Shown here: positions 53,935-63,512 of the stretch, piece after piece | Layout: the number at the start of each line of letters is the position of its first letter | How positions within the stretch are numbered: the stretch's first letter is position 1 | NCBI RefSeq assembly: GCF_031656215.1 | Contig: NZ_CP134228.1 | Span: 4,669,001-4,733,000 of the forward strand | Direction: 5' to 3' | Length of the DNA stretch: 64,000 nt | From: Mesorhizobium koreense | GTDB lineage: Bacteria > Pseudomonadota > Alphaproteobacteria > Rhizobiales > Rhizobiaceae | Notes under the pieces: generated by a model | The model's input: only the letters and a program-made list of their open reading frames with translations | Databases searched by the model: none | Told to the model about the DNA's origin: nothing | Made by a program: the position numbers and the translations under genes

Positions 53935-55257
53935 CTACCTCCTGCGGCCGTTGCCGTCTTCCAGGCGCGCCTTGACCACAAGCGGTTGGATATAGGGGTC
54001 GAGCGCCCGCATCGTGCGCTCCAGCGCGCCCTTCATCTCGTCCACCGCCGCGAGCCCGGCGGCCATCATGTCATGCCGCGCACGATCGTTGTTCAAAAGG
54101 AAATTGACGGCGCCGGCGAGCATGTCGCGGTCGCGGACAAGCCGGGCGCCGCCACGATCGATCAGCCGCTGGTAGGTTTCGCGGAAATTCTGCACGTTGC
54201 GCCCGGCAAGGACGGCCGTTTCCAGCATCGCCGGCTCGAGCGGGTTCTGGCCGCCCTCGCCCACCAGCGAGCGGCCGACGAAGGCGATCTCGGTCAGCCT
54301 CAGATAAAGACCCATCTCACCGATCGTGTCTCCCAGGAAGATGTCGATGTCCTCACCGACAGGCTGGTTCAGGCTGCGCCGCGCCACTTTCAGTCCGTCC
54401 GCGGCGAACCGCGCCGCAAGCGTATCGGCACGTTCGGGATGGCGCGGAACGATGATGGTCAGGAGGTCAGGATGGCGGGAGCGCAGCAATTTATGCGCAT
54501 CGGCGGCAACCGCTTCTTCTCCCTCATGCGTGGAAATCGCCGCCCAGACATGGCGGTTGCCGACGTGACTGCGAAAATCCGCCAGGACTTCTCCGGCGAA
54601 GGCAGGAGGCCCGGCATCCACCTTCAGATTGCCCGAAACGGTGACCGGCCTTGCACCGAGCGCATGGAAACGTTCCGCGTCGAGGTCCGATTGCGCGACC
54701 ACATGCGCCAGATTCTCGAAAAGAGCCTCGGCGATGGAGGCACGCTTCGTCCAGGACCGGAAGGAGCGGTCGGAGAGGCGGCCATTCACAAGCACCTGCG
54801 GCACGCGCCGCGCCCCGAGCTCAAGGATCGTCATCGGCCAGATCTCGGATTCGGCGATGATGGCGAGGTCGGGCGCCCAATGGTTGAGGAAGCGTCGGAC
54901 CGCCGGCTTCAGGTCGAGCGGGACGTACTGATGCAGCACGCGATCGCCGAGCCGCTCGGATGCAACGCCGGCCGAGGTGACCGTCCCGGTAGTAAGGACG
55001 ATATTGATGCCGAGCGAAAGGATGTGTTCGATCAGAGGTATGACGGCATTGGTCTCGCCGACGCTCGCCGCATGCATCCAGATCAGCGGTCCGGCGGGTC
55101 GTGGATAGGCTGCAAAGCCGTAGCGCTCACGACGCCGGACGGGATCTTCCTTGCCCTTGGAGGCACGCCAGGCGACATAACCGCCGATCAGCGGGTAAGC
55201 CGCCGCCCCGGTCCACCGATAGGCGCCCAGAACGGCGCGTGCCCAGCCCTCGCTCAT
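53935..55257 (-). CDS. waaA: 3-deoxy-D-manno-octulosonic acid (Kdo) transferase
   Basis: 440 residues, GT30 family. N-terminal membrane-associated segment, then WMHAASVGETNAVIPLIEHI, VLTTGTVTSAG and HQYVPLDLKP in the acceptor domain. In the donor domain are RHPERAD and the EIAFVGRSLVGEGGQNPLEP loop. It adds Kdo to lipid IVA. Its start overlaps the acyltransferase gene stop by 4 bases. Confidence 0.93.
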   Translation of the reverse strand: MSEGWARAVLGAYRWTGAAAYPLIGGYVAWRASKGKEDPVRRRERYGFAAYPRPAGPLIWMHAASVGETNAVIPLIEHILSLGINIVLTTGTVTSAGVASERLGDRVLHQYVPLDLKPAVRRFLNHWAPDLAIIAESEIWPMTILELGARRVPQVLVNGRLSDRSFRSWTKRASIAEALFENLAHVVAQSDLDAERFHALGARPVTVSGNLKVDAGPPAFAGEVLADFRSHVGNRHVWAAISTHEGEEAVAADAHKLLRSRHPDLLTIIVPRHPERADTLAARFAADGLKVARRSLNQPVGEDIDIFLGDTIGEMGLYLRLTEIAFVGRSLVGEGGQNPLEPAMLETAVLAGRNVQNFRETYQRLIDRGGARLVRDRDMLAGAVNFLLNNDRARHDMMAAGLAAVDEMKGALERTMRALDPYIQPLVVKARLEDGNGRRR

Positions 55258-56045
55258 CGCCGCCCGTCGACCAATGCATAGGCCTTCGCGGTCGCCGCGT
55301 TCAGGCCTGCGGTCACGGCAAGCCGCTTTTCTTCCAGTTCCGCCTCGCCGGCGTCGCGTCCGACATAGACCGGCTCGCCGAACACAACCGCGCGCCGGCC
55401 GAAGGGAAGATTGATGGTGGTCTTGTCCCAGGTCCTGTCGAGCACCTTGCGGCGGCTCGTGGCATAGGCGACCGGCAGGATCGGACGGCCGGAAATGCGG
55501 GCGAGCGTGATGATGCCCATGCCGGCCTGACGCGGGGTGCCGTGCGGAATGTCGGCGATCATGGCGACGACATTACCCGCATCGAGGGTTTTCTTGAGAG
55601 CGATCAAAGCCCGCGCCCCGCCCTTGTCGGCCGCCGTCGAACCGGCGCGGCCGCCCGAGCCGCGAATGGTGCGGAAGCCGTTGCGCTCCAGCACCAGCGC
55701 GTTGAGTTCGGCGTCGGCGCTTCGGGAAAGCATCGCCGAGACGGAGATATGGCGCGGCCGATCGAATGCCGACAGGATATGCTGGCCGTGCCAGAGCGCG
55801 ACGATCGGCGGCATGTATTGGGTCAGCTTCTCGGCGGTCTTGTCGCTGCCTTCGATGAGCGGGTTGGTCCAGTAGACGAAGCGGAAGGCCCGCGCCACGA
55901 ACCACGCCACGAAGGGCATGGTAAAGCGCGAGGCGGCGAGCGGCTTGCGGATGCGCCGCCACAGCCGACGCGCAGGACCCTCCTGCCTGCGCTTTCGGGC
56001 AGGCCTGGCGGCTGTGCCGGTGATCTGTCCGTCGCGCATGATCAA
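55254..56045 (-). CDS. Lysophospholipid acyltransferase-family protein (DUF374)
   Basis: 263 residues with a Lys/Arg-rich N-terminus, a membrane-proximal segment FVAWFVARAFRFVYW, and the acyltransferase elements PPIVALWHGQHILSAF, GSGGRAGSTAADKGGARALI and IPHGTPRQAGMG. DUF374 proteins sit in the lipid A/Kdo cluster of alphaproteobacteria and probably acylate lipid A or a phospholipid. It overlaps waaA and the DUF4170 gene, so it is translationally coupled to both. Confidence 0.85.
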   Translation of the reverse strand: MIMRDGQITGTAARPARKRRQEGPARRLWRRIRKPLAASRFTMPFVAWFVARAFRFVYWTNPLIEGSDKTAEKLTQYMPPIVALWHGQHILSAFDRPRHISVSAMLSRSADAELNALVLERNGFRTIRGSGGRAGSTAADKGGARALIALKKTLDAGNVVAMIADIPHGTPRQAGMGIITLARISGRPILPVAYATSRRKVLDRTWDKTTINLPFGRRAVVFGEPVYVGRDAGEAELEEKRLAVTAGLNAATAKAYALVDGRR

Positions 56046-56293
56046 TCTTTACCCGGCAGGGTCGCTTCCGGGTCGAGGAGCCGGTGCAGATGGACGATGA
56101 AATAACGCATGTCGGCGTTGTCGACTGTCGATTGGGCCTTCGCCCTCCAGGCCGCATGCGCTGAGGCGTAGTCGGGATAGATACCGACGATATCGAGCGC
56201 GTCCAGGTCACGGAATTCGGTCGAACCGAGCGATTTCAGCTCGCCGCCGAAGACCAGGTGGAGAAGCTGCTTTTTTTCAGCCGGGCCGGTCAT
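56042..56293 (-). CDS. DUF4170 family protein
   Basis: 83 residues: KKQLLHLVFGGELKSLGSTE, then DALDIVGIYPDYASAHAAWR and MRYFIVHLHRLLDPE, the DUF4170 pattern. The function is unknown; it is found in alphaproteobacteria between cysQ and the DUF374 gene, as here. The 3' end overlaps the acyltransferase start by 4 bases. Confidence 0.83.
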   Translation of the reverse strand: MTGPAEKKQLLHLVFGGELKSLGSTEFRDLDALDIVGIYPDYASAHAAWRAKAQSTVDNADMRYFIVHLHRLLDPEATLPGKD

Positions 56294-56369
56294 TCTTCTG
56301 TTCTTGTCGCGTTTCCGGAGAATCGGTGCTTAGCGGAAAAACCGCCGCGATGATATATTCGCATCGCTG

Positions 56370-57173
56370 TCAGTTTTCCATGTCGCGGATCGATCGCGCC
56401 ATCTCACCGAGAAGCGATCCGCTGCCGGCGACGAGCGTGCCGTGACGTGTCTCGCGGCGCGCATAGAAGGGTGTTTCACCCTGCCGGTCAAGCACCATGC
56501 CGCCGGCCTCGGCCAGAATGAGATCCGCCGCCGCAAGGTCCCAATCGTGCGAATTGGCCTTGATGAAGGTGGCGTCGATCCGTCCCGACGCCACCATGGC
56601 GAGGCGGTAGGCGAGCGACGGGATATAGGGAACGCCGACAAAACGGCTGCGCTGCCGCTCCGGCATGGCCTCGATCAATGCTTTCGGCCCGCCGACCCGC
56701 AACTCACCCTCGGCTTCGCGCACGGCAATCGCCTTGCCGTTGCAGACTGCACCGCCGCCAGCGCGGGCCGCATAGACTTCCGCCTTCGCCGGGCAGTCGA
56801 GCACGCCGGCGACGGGACGGCCGGCCTCGACGATGGCGACGCTGACGCACCATTCGTCAGAGCCTGCGATGAAGCCTCTTGTGCCGTCGATCGGATCGAC
56901 GACGAAGGTACGTGCGGCGGAAAGCCGCTCCGGGGAATCCGCCGTCTCCTCCGACAGCCAGCCATAGTCCGGGCGCGCGGCGGAAAGCCGGTCGCGCAAC
57001 AGTTTGTCGACGGCGAGATCGCCTTCCGTCACCGGCGAATTGCCGGCCTTCATCCATACCTGCGGATCGCGGCGGAAATAGCGCATCGCAAGCTCGCCCG
57101 CCTCGCGTGCGGCGGCGCGGATCATTTCCAGATCGGCGTCGGGCCTCGTGCGGGTCAGGTCAGTCACCGGCAA
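56370..57173 (-). CDS. cysQ: 3'(2'),5'-bisphosphate nucleotidase / inositol monophosphatase family
   Basis: 267 residues. Metal and phosphate motifs of the family: GWLSEETADSPERL (first Glu), VVDPIDGTRGFIAGSDEW (Asp-Pro-Ile-Asp-Gly-Thr) and the C-terminal HDWDLAAADLILAEAGG. CysQ removes the 3'-phosphate from PAP, a by-product of sulfate assimilation; the inositol-phosphatase relatives differ little by motif. The start is a TTG at 57173, overlapping the pmbA stop by 14 bases, so translation may be coupled. Confidence 0.85.
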   Translation of the reverse strand: MPVTDLTRTRPDADLEMIRAAAREAGELAMRYFRRDPQVWMKAGNSPVTEGDLAVDKLLRDRLSAARPDYGWLSEETADSPERLSAARTFVVDPIDGTRGFIAGSDEWCVSVAIVEAGRPVAGVLDCPAKAEVYAARAGGGAVCNGKAIAVREAEGELRVGGPKALIEAMPERQRSRFVGVPYIPSLAYRLAMVASGRIDATFIKANSHDWDLAAADLILAEAGGMVLDRQGETPFYARRETRHGTLVAGSGSLLGEMARSIRDMEN

Positions 57174-58503
57174 GCGTCATGCCCTCGATCAGAAGCGTCG
57201 GCGCGGCGGTGCCGAAATTGCGATCGATATCGTCCGCCGGAACCATGCGCATGAACATGTCCTTCAGGTTGGAGGCGATCGTCACTTCCGACACAGGATA
57301 GGCAAGTTCGCCGTTCTCGATCCAGAAGCCCGATGCGCCGCGGCTGTACTCGCCCGTCAGCATGTCCACACCGTGGCCGAAGACTTCGGTGACGTAGAAA
57401 CCGCTCTTCACGGAAGCGATCAACTCCTCGGGCGATCGGTCGCCCGGCTCAATGGCGAAATTGGTCGAAGACGGCGAAACGGACGTGCCCGAACGCGCGC
57501 CGCGACCGTTGGTGGCGAGACCGAGTTCATGCGCCGCCGAGGTCGACAGGAACCAGTGGCAAAGCACGCCGTCCTCGACCATCGTGAGAGCCTCACCCGC
57601 AACGCCTTCGCCGTCGAAAGGGCGCGATCCTGGTCCCCGGCGCTTCAACGGATGGTCGGTAGCGGTGATCCCGGCCGCCGCCACCTGTTGCCCCATCCGG
57701 TCCTTCAGGAAGGACGTCTTGCGGGCAACCGAAGCGCCGTTGATGGCGCCAGCCAGGTGACCGGCGATGCCGCGTGCGACACGCGGATCGTAGATCACGG
57801 TTACCGGACCGGTCTTCGCCTTGCGCGAGCCGAGCCGACGCACCGTCCGCTCGCCGGCGCGGGCGCCGATGTCGGCTGGCCGGTCAAGGTCCGCGAAATG
57901 AAGGCGAGAGGAAAAATCATAGTCGCGCTCCATCGACGTCCCCTCGCCCGCCACCACGCTGACGGAGCGCGAGAAGCGCGTCACCGCATATTGGCCGAGG
58001 AAGCCGGCAGAGGTGGCGAGAACGAGGCCGCCCAACCCGGCGCTCGCGCCAGCGCCGCCCGAATTGGTGACGCCCTCGACGGCAAGCGCGGCTTCTTCCA
58101 TCGCGAGCGCGTCGTCCTTCAGCCGGTCGGTCACGATTTCCGCTGCATCGAAGAGATCGAGGTCCGTCGGCTCGCCAGCCAGAAGCGCGGGATCGGCGAG
58201 GCCCTGATAGATATCTTCGGGCGATACTTTCGCCATGGCGACGGCCCGCTCGGCGAGTATTTTCGGATCGGATGTGGCGGTCGCCGAAACGCTGGCGACA
58301 CGCTTGCCGACGAAGACACGCAACGAAACGTCGTCACTTTCCGAAGCCTCCGTGCCCTCGACCTTGCCGAGCCTTACGGACACGCCGCGCGCCCGCGAGC
58401 GCACCGCGACCGCGTCGGCGGCGTCGGCTCCGGACTTCCTCGCGGCTTCGACGAGCGCTGCCACCTGATCGGCAAGCTTCGCGGCGTCGGGAGAATCGGT
58501 CAT
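57160..58503 (-). CDS. pmbA: TldD/PmbA family protein (PmbA)
   Basis: 447 residues from ATG 58503 (MTDSPDAAKLADQVAALVEA); the open frame continues far upstream antisense to the antiporter gene and is not real there. It has ARGVSVRLGKVEGTEASESD near the N-terminus, TSFLKDRMGQQVAAAGITAT in the middle, and VEDGVLCHWFLSTSAAHELG and EYSRGASGFWIENGELAYPV near the C-terminus, as in PmbA. PmbA partners TldD in processing peptides such as microcin B17; it lacks TldD's HExxxH zinc motif, as here. Confidence 0.9.
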   Translation of the reverse strand: MTDSPDAAKLADQVAALVEAARKSGADAADAVAVRSRARGVSVRLGKVEGTEASESDDVSLRVFVGKRVASVSATATSDPKILAERAVAMAKVSPEDIYQGLADPALLAGEPTDLDLFDAAEIVTDRLKDDALAMEEAALAVEGVTNSGGAGASAGLGGLVLATSAGFLGQYAVTRFSRSVSVVAGEGTSMERDYDFSSRLHFADLDRPADIGARAGERTVRRLGSRKAKTGPVTVIYDPRVARGIAGHLAGAINGASVARKTSFLKDRMGQQVAAAGITATDHPLKRRGPGSRPFDGEGVAGEALTMVEDGVLCHWFLSTSAAHELGLATNGRGARSGTSVSPSSTNFAIEPGDRSPEELIASVKSGFYVTEVFGHGVDMLTGEYSRGASGFWIENGELAYPVSEVTIASNLKDMFMRMVPADDIDRNFGTAAPTLLIEGMTLAGD

Positions 58504-58686
58504 GGTTTGGTCGTCCTCGTGGGGATACTTGTCGGGAAATTTCGAGCCGGCAGCCCAGGCAGGTGGCACGAACGCCATTGCACCCCATCTATTGTGCCGG
58601 GCTTGCATGTGCAATGGGGCCGGCGTAGGCACGCGGTTTCGCTCGAAATCGTGTTCGGCCCGAAACCCGACGAAGAGGGGATACCC

Positions 58687-60531
58687 GTGGTTGACGCAGG
58701 CCCGCCGATCGACACCGAAACGCTGCTCCTGCTTGGGGGCGCGGTGGTCGCCGCTCCACTCTTCAAACGCATCGGGCTCGGCACCGTGCTCGGCTATCTG
58801 GCCGCCGGCGTGGTGATCGGCCCGGTCCTGCGCTTCATTGCCGGCGGCGAGGAGATATTGAGCGTAGCCGAACTCGGCATCGTTTTCCTGCTCTTCATCA
58901 TCGGTCTGGAACTGAAGCCGACGCGGCTTTGGGCATTGCGTCGCGACATATTCGGGCTCGGGCTCGTGCAAGTGTTGGTGACGGGCGCGGTACTGGCGGG
59001 GCTTGGCGTGGCATTCGCCGGCCTCTCCTTCCCCGCCGCGATCATCGCCGGCTACGGCCTGTCGCTCTCCTCGACGGCCTTCGCGCTCCAGATCCTGGAA
59101 GACGAGGGCGCGACGAACCGTCGTTACGGACAGACTTCGTTCGCGATGCTGCTTTTCCAGGATCTCGCGATCGTGCCGCTGTTGGCGCTGATCCCGCTGC
59201 TTTCGCCGGGCAGCGAGGGGGCGACCCGCATGACATTGCCGCAATTCGGCATTTCGATTGCCGCGGTCGCCGCGCTGGTGATCGTCGGACGTTATCTGCT
59301 TAGCCCACTCTTCCGCGTCATCGCCAATACGGGCGCAAAGGAGGTGATGATCGCGGCGGCGCTGCTCGTCGTCCTTGGCTCGGCCGACATCATGCAGTTC
59401 GCCGGGCTCTCCATGGCGATGGGTGCCTTCATCGCCGGCGTGCTGCTCGCCGAATCCTCCTATCGCCATGAACTCGAAGCCGATATCGAGCCGTTCCGCG
59501 GCATCCTGCTCGGCCTCTTTTTCATGGCGGTCGGGCTTTCGCTGAACCTGAATGTCATCTTCGACAACTGGATCGTCATCGCCATAGCGGTTCCGGTGCT
59601 GATGGCGGTCAAGGCCACTCTCATCTATGCGCTGACCCGCCTGTTCGGCAGTGAGCACGACAATGCCGTGCGCACCGCGTTCCTGCTGCCGCAGGGCGGC
59701 GAGTTCGGCTTCGTGCTCTTTTCGGCGGCGGCCTCCGCGTCGATCTTTTCGGATGCGACGGCCTCACTTCTCATCGCAGTCGTCACCGTCTCGATGGCGC
59801 TCACCCCGGTCTCGGTGCTGATCGGCAAGCGCTTCCTGCGGCCCGAGCGCAGCGAGGAGATCGACGAGGATTTTTCCGGCCTCGACGGCGGCGCCGACGT
59901 GTTGATGATCGGTTTCTCGCGTTTCGGCCAGATCGCCTCGCAGATGCTTCTTTCCGGCGGCACAAGCGTGACCATCATCGACCATTCGGCGAACCGGGTC
60001 CGCTCGGTACAGAAATTCGGCTTCCGCATCTATTTCGGCGACGGCCAGCGCAAGGACGTTCTGGAGGCGGCCGGCATAAGGCGGGCGAAAATCGTGGCCG
60101 TCTGCACCAACCACCGCGAAACAACGGACCGGATCGTCGAACTGATCCAGGCCGAGTTTCCGGACGTGCGCCTGTTCGTACGTTCCTACGACCGGGCCCA
60201 TACGCTGGAGCTTCGCGCCCGCGGGGTCGAATACGAAATCAGGGAGACATTCGAGTCGGCCCTGATGTTCGGACGCAGGTCGCTTGAAGCTCTCGGCGCC
60301 GACGAGGATCAGGCCTACGAAATCTCTCTGGATGTCCGCAAACGCGATGAGGAACGGCTGGCGATCCAGGCGGTCGAGGGCATTACCGGCGGCCTCGACA
60401 AGATGCGGCGCACGCCCGTCACGCCGGAGCCGCTGGTCAAGCCGACGCGCGAATCCAAACGCCTCGACAACGCCAACGAAAACGAGCCGCAAACAGGCGA
60501 CGAAGACGAGATGACAGCGGACGCAAGCTGA
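58687..60531 (+). CDS. Monovalent cation:proton antiporter-2 family protein (KefB-like)
   Basis: 614 residues from a GTG at 58687, with an AGAGGGG 6 bases upstream; the very long frame before it is antisense to pmbA. The first 380 residues have about 12 membrane segments (LLGGAVVAAPLFKRIGLGTV, VAELGIVFLLFIIGLELKPT). An RCK_N/TrkA-N domain follows (about residue 400 on): VLMIGFSRFGQIASQMLLSG and RIYFGDGQRKDVLEAAGIRR. Such CPA2 transporters exchange K+ or Na+ for H+, with NAD(H)- or glutathione-linked gating. The last 60 residues are polar and probably disordered. Confidence 0.88.
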   Translation: MVDAGPPIDTETLLLLGGAVVAAPLFKRIGLGTVLGYLAAGVVIGPVLRFIAGGEEILSVAELGIVFLLFIIGLELKPTRLWALRRDIFGLGLVQVLVTGAVLAGLGVAFAGLSFPAAIIAGYGLSLSSTAFALQILEDEGATNRRYGQTSFAMLLFQDLAIVPLLALIPLLSPGSEGATRMTLPQFGISIAAVAALVIVGRYLLSPLFRVIANTGAKEVMIAAALLVVLGSADIMQFAGLSMAMGAFIAGVLLAESSYRHELEADIEPFRGILLGLFFMAVGLSLNLNVIFDNWIVIAIAVPVLMAVKATLIYALTRLFGSEHDNAVRTAFLLPQGGEFGFVLFSAAASASIFSDATASLLIAVVTVSMALTPVSVLIGKRFLRPERSEEIDEDFSGLDGGADVLMIGFSRFGQIASQMLLSGGTSVTIIDHSANRVRSVQKFGFRIYFGDGQRKDVLEAAGIRRAKIVAVCTNHRETTDRIVELIQAEFPDVRLFVRSYDRAHTLELRARGVEYEIRETFESALMFGRRSLEALGADEDQAYEISLDVRKRDEERLAIQAVEGITGGLDKMRRTPVTPEPLVKPTRESKRLDNANENEPQTGDEDEMTADAS

Positions 60532-60549
60532 CGGCGGTGCGGCCGCCGT

Positions 60550-61920
60550 CTATCCCTTCTCCGCATCGTCGAATTTCGGCCCGACGATCAGGATCGCCGG
60601 CTCGACGGAGAGGAGCTTCTTTGCCTCGGCCTTCACCTCGTCGAGCGTGACGGCGTTGATCTTGGCATCGCGCGTCTGGATATAGTCGATGCCGAGATCG
60701 TCGATCTGGAGATCGACCAGCGTCCGGGCGATGGCCGCGGAGGAATCGAGATTGCTGATGGCGAAAGCGCCGATGACGTATTTCTTCACTTCGGCGAGTT
60801 CTTCGGCGGTCGGTCCTTCCTCCACCATCTTTTTCACCACGTCACGCACGATCTTCAGCGTCTCCTGCGCCTTGTCCGAGCGCGTCGCGGTTTGGATCGT
60901 CAGACCCGTCGCATGCTCCCTATCTATGAGGCCGGAGCCCGCCCCGTAGGCGAGGCCGCGCTTTTCGCGCACCTCCTCGAACAATCTGGAGGAGAAGGTG
61001 CCGCCGCCGAGAATCTGGTTCATCAGATACGCCGCAAAGAAATCGGGCGCGTTGCGCCTGACGCCAGGATAGAAGAGATGGAGCGAGGTCTGCGGCAGGT
61101 CGTAGGTGATCTGCACCCGCTGGTCGAGCTTCGGCTTGATATCGGGAACGGGCGTCAGGTCAGCCTTCTCCGGCAAATCGCCAAAGACTTCGTCCAGCAC
61201 CTTCTTCAGTGTCGCGGCGTCGATCGCCCCGACCACCGCGACCGTCAGATTGTCGCGCGCGAACTGACGGTGGTGGAAGGCCTTCAAATCATCCGAAGTG
61301 ATCGTGGCGAGGGTTTCAGGCGTGCCGTCGGACCGTTTCGAATAGGGGTGATCACCGTAGAGCGCCTTCGCCATGGCGATGCCGGCCTGCGTGTTCGGAT
61401 CGTTCTCGGAGCCACGTATGCCCGAGATCACCTGGGCGCGGATGCGGTCGATCGGCTTCTGGTCGAAGCGGGGCTTTTCTACAGCAAGCTTCAGAAGATG
61501 GAAGGCCGCGTCCTCTTGCGAAGCGAGCATGCGCATGGAGCCGTAAACGCGATCGCGGCTGGCTTCGAAGCGCATTTCCGCGCCGGCATCGTCCAGTTTC
61601 TCCTGGAAGGCATCGCTGTCGAGATCGCCCGCGCCTTCGTCGAAAAGGCCGGTCATCAGATTGGCGAGGCCTTCCTTTCCGTCCGGATCCTGCGACGTGC
61701 CGCCGCCGAAGGCGAAGCGGATGGTGACGATCGGCACCGAATAGTCCTCGACGAGCCAGGCATGGATGCCCTTCGGGGACGTGACGTCCTGGATCGAGAC
61801 CTCGGCACTCGCCGGCAAGGCAAGAGCCGCCAGCCAGCACAAGACGAGCGCAAGCGCGAGGAGACGGGCGCTGACGGCCGCACGGATCGATGGCAGGTTC
61901 ATTCCAGACGGCGTCCTCAT
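60550..61920 (-). CDS. M16-family peptidase-like protein lacking HxxEH (inactive partner)
   Basis: 456 residues with a Sec signal peptide (LLALALVLCWLAALALPASA). The M16 fold is clear (IRFAFGGGTSQDPDGKEGLA, then LMTGLFDEGA; C-terminal LFEEVREKRGLAYGAGSG), but no HxxEH zinc motif is present at the expected position. Such proteins pair with an active M16 subunit, supplying substrate-binding residues (the R/Y pair in the C-terminal half). The active partner is encoded directly upstream, one base away. It should be periplasmic. Confidence 0.87.
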   Translation of the reverse strand: MRTPSGMNLPSIRAAVSARLLALALVLCWLAALALPASAEVSIQDVTSPKGIHAWLVEDYSVPIVTIRFAFGGGTSQDPDGKEGLANLMTGLFDEGAGDLDSDAFQEKLDDAGAEMRFEASRDRVYGSMRMLASQEDAAFHLLKLAVEKPRFDQKPIDRIRAQVISGIRGSENDPNTQAGIAMAKALYGDHPYSKRSDGTPETLATITSDDLKAFHHRQFARDNLTVAVVGAIDAATLKKVLDEVFGDLPEKADLTPVPDIKPKLDQRVQITYDLPQTSLHLFYPGVRRNAPDFFAAYLMNQILGGGTFSSRLFEEVREKRGLAYGAGSGLIDREHATGLTIQTATRSDKAQETLKIVRDVVKKMVEEGPTAEELAEVKKYVIGAFAISNLDSSAAIARTLVDLQIDDLGIDYIQTRDAKINAVTLDEVKAEAKKLLSVEPAILIVGPKFDDAEKG

Positions 61921-61921
61921 T

Positions 61922-63307
61922 TCAGTTCACCTCCTGCTCGGGAGGCAGGAGATATCCGGTCACCGAACGCGACGGATCGAGATATTTTGCCGCCTCCTTG
62001 ACCTGTTCGGCGGTCACGGCCTCGATGCGATCCGGCCATTTCTCGACATCCTCGACCGTGCTGCCGGTTGCCAGCGCCGCGCCATAGAGACGCGCCATCC
62101 CTGCCTGGTTGTCGCGGGCGAAGATCATGCCGCGCACGAAGCGCTTCTTGGCCTTGGCGAGTTCGTCTGCGGAAACGCCGTCCTTGACGATGCGCGCGAT
62201 CTCCGCATCCGCCGCCTTCTCGACATCGGCGAGCTTGGCGCCGCCGAGCGGCGAGGCGTAAACGCCGAAGCTCGACGGGTCGATCGCGGTGCCCTGATAG
62301 TAGGCGCCGGCCGAAGCGGCGATGCCCTTGTTCACGATCAGGTCCTGGTAGAGCCGGCTGCGCACGCCGCCGCCGAGGATCTCGGCAAGGAGGTCGAGCG
62401 ATTCGGCGACGCCCGGCTCTGCGCTCTCATAGGACGGCACCACCCATTTCTTGCTGAAGCTCGGCACGGTGACGCGAGGATCGTTGAGGGTGACCGTGCG
62501 CCTGGTGTTCTGTTCGGGCTCCTGCGGCCGATTGCGCGGTGGCAGGTCGGCGCCGCGCGGAACCTTGCCGTAGGTCTCCTCGGCATATTCGCGCACTGTC
62601 GCGGCATCGACATCGCCCGCCACCACGACGACCGCGTTGTTGGGCTCGTAGAAATGATCGTAGAAGGCAACCGCATCCGCCCGATTGAGCTTCTCGATCT
62701 CCTGCTTCCAGCCGATCACCGGATAGCGGTAAGGGCTGTTCTGGTAGAGCGTGGCATTGACCTCCTCGTCGAGCACTGCGCCCGGATTGTTGTCGATGCG
62801 CATGCGGCGTTCCTCGAGGATGACGTTGCGCTCGGGGCCGATGACCGCGTCCGTCAAGGTCAGGTTGCGCATGCGGTCGGCCTCGTAACGCATCATCGTC
62901 TCGAGAGCGGACGGCGCCACCTGCTGGTAAAAGGCGGTGTAGTCGTAGGAGGTGAAGGCGTTTTCCTGGCCGCCGATCTCCGCCACCTTGCGCGAGAACT
63001 CGCCGGGCGGATGGTTCTTCGTGCCCTTGAACATCAGATGCTCGAAGAAATGGGCGATGCCGGACTTGCCGGCCGCTTCGTCAGCGCTTCCGGCCTTGTA
63101 CCAGATCATATGGGTGACGACCGGCGCGCGATGGTCGGGGATGACCACGACCTCCAACCCGTTCGCCAAAGTGAAATCCGAGATGCGCGCGGATTCCTCG
63201 GGCGCCTTCGCGAAGGCAGGCAGCGATGGCGCCGCGAACGCGACGGTCAGCGCCAGAAAGACAATGGCGCGGCTGAGCCGTCGCATGAGAGCCATATCGT
63301 CGGTCAT
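61922..63307 (-). CDS. M16-family zinc peptidase (active subunit)
   Basis: 461 residues from ATG 63307 (AGGGAA upstream); a Met 4 codons later is an alternative. It has a signal peptide ([19 protein letters not shown]). The inverted zinc motif is [14 protein letters not shown] (His, His), and the third ligand Glu is in [16 protein letters not shown]. It forms a two-gene unit with the inactive subunit. Paired M16 peptidases degrade peptides in the periplasm; the substrate is not known. Confidence 0.9.
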   Translation of the reverse strand: MTDDMALMRRLSRAIVFLALTVAFAAPSLPAFAKAPEESARISDFTLANGLEVVVIPDHRAPVVTHMIWYKAGSADEAAGKSGIAHFFEHLMFKGTKNHPPGEFSRKVAEIGGQENAFTSYDYTAFYQQVAPSALETMMRYEADRMRNLTLTDAVIGPERNVILEERRMRIDNNPGAVLDEEVNATLYQNSPYRYPVIGWKQEIEKLNRADAVAFYDHFYEPNNAVVVVAGDVDAATVREYAEETYGKVPRGADLPPRNRPQEPEQNTRRTVTLNDPRVTVPSFSKKWVVPSYESAEPGVAESLDLLAEILGGGVRSRLYQDLIVNKGIAASAGAYYQGTAIDPSSFGVYASPLGGAKLADVEKAADAEIARIVKDGVSADELAKAKKRFVRGMIFARDNQAGMARLYGAALATGSTVEDVEKWPDRIEAVTAEQVKEAAKYLDPSRSVTGYLLPPEQEVN

Positions 63308-63467
63308 CAAGCATTTCCCTGAAATTCGTGCCGGCAACCTATCGGGCGGAGGTGCGTACAGAAAGTGAATTATCCGTCATAAGGAAGATCGGGGCGCCAA
63401 TCAGGCGGCTTGAAGCGCATCGCGATCTTTCAGATTCGCTCCGTGCGCTTTAGCTTTTTTACTTTTC

Positions 63468-63512
63468 GCATGTCTTTATCCCGAAACCGGCGCCCACTTT
63501 CGGGAGACATGC
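63468..63512. repeat. Fourth-family nested palindrome at the rsmD 3' end
   Basis: Nested inverted repeats GCATGTC...GACATGC (63468-63474 and 63506-63512) outside CCCGAAA...TTTCGGG (63480-63486 and 63498-63504). This layout is a common rhizobial interspersed repeat. It covers the last 11 codons and the stop of rsmD. Confidence 0.75.

Noticed and set aside
57148-58686. N-terminal 500 residues of a 1127-residue frame before the antiporter
   Set aside because: It is antisense to pmbA, has no known domain, and the antiporter fold begins at the GTG at 58687.
58504-59658. N-terminal extension of pmbA on the minus strand (832-residue frame)
   Set aside because: It is antisense to the antiporter gene; PmbA has normal length from 58503.
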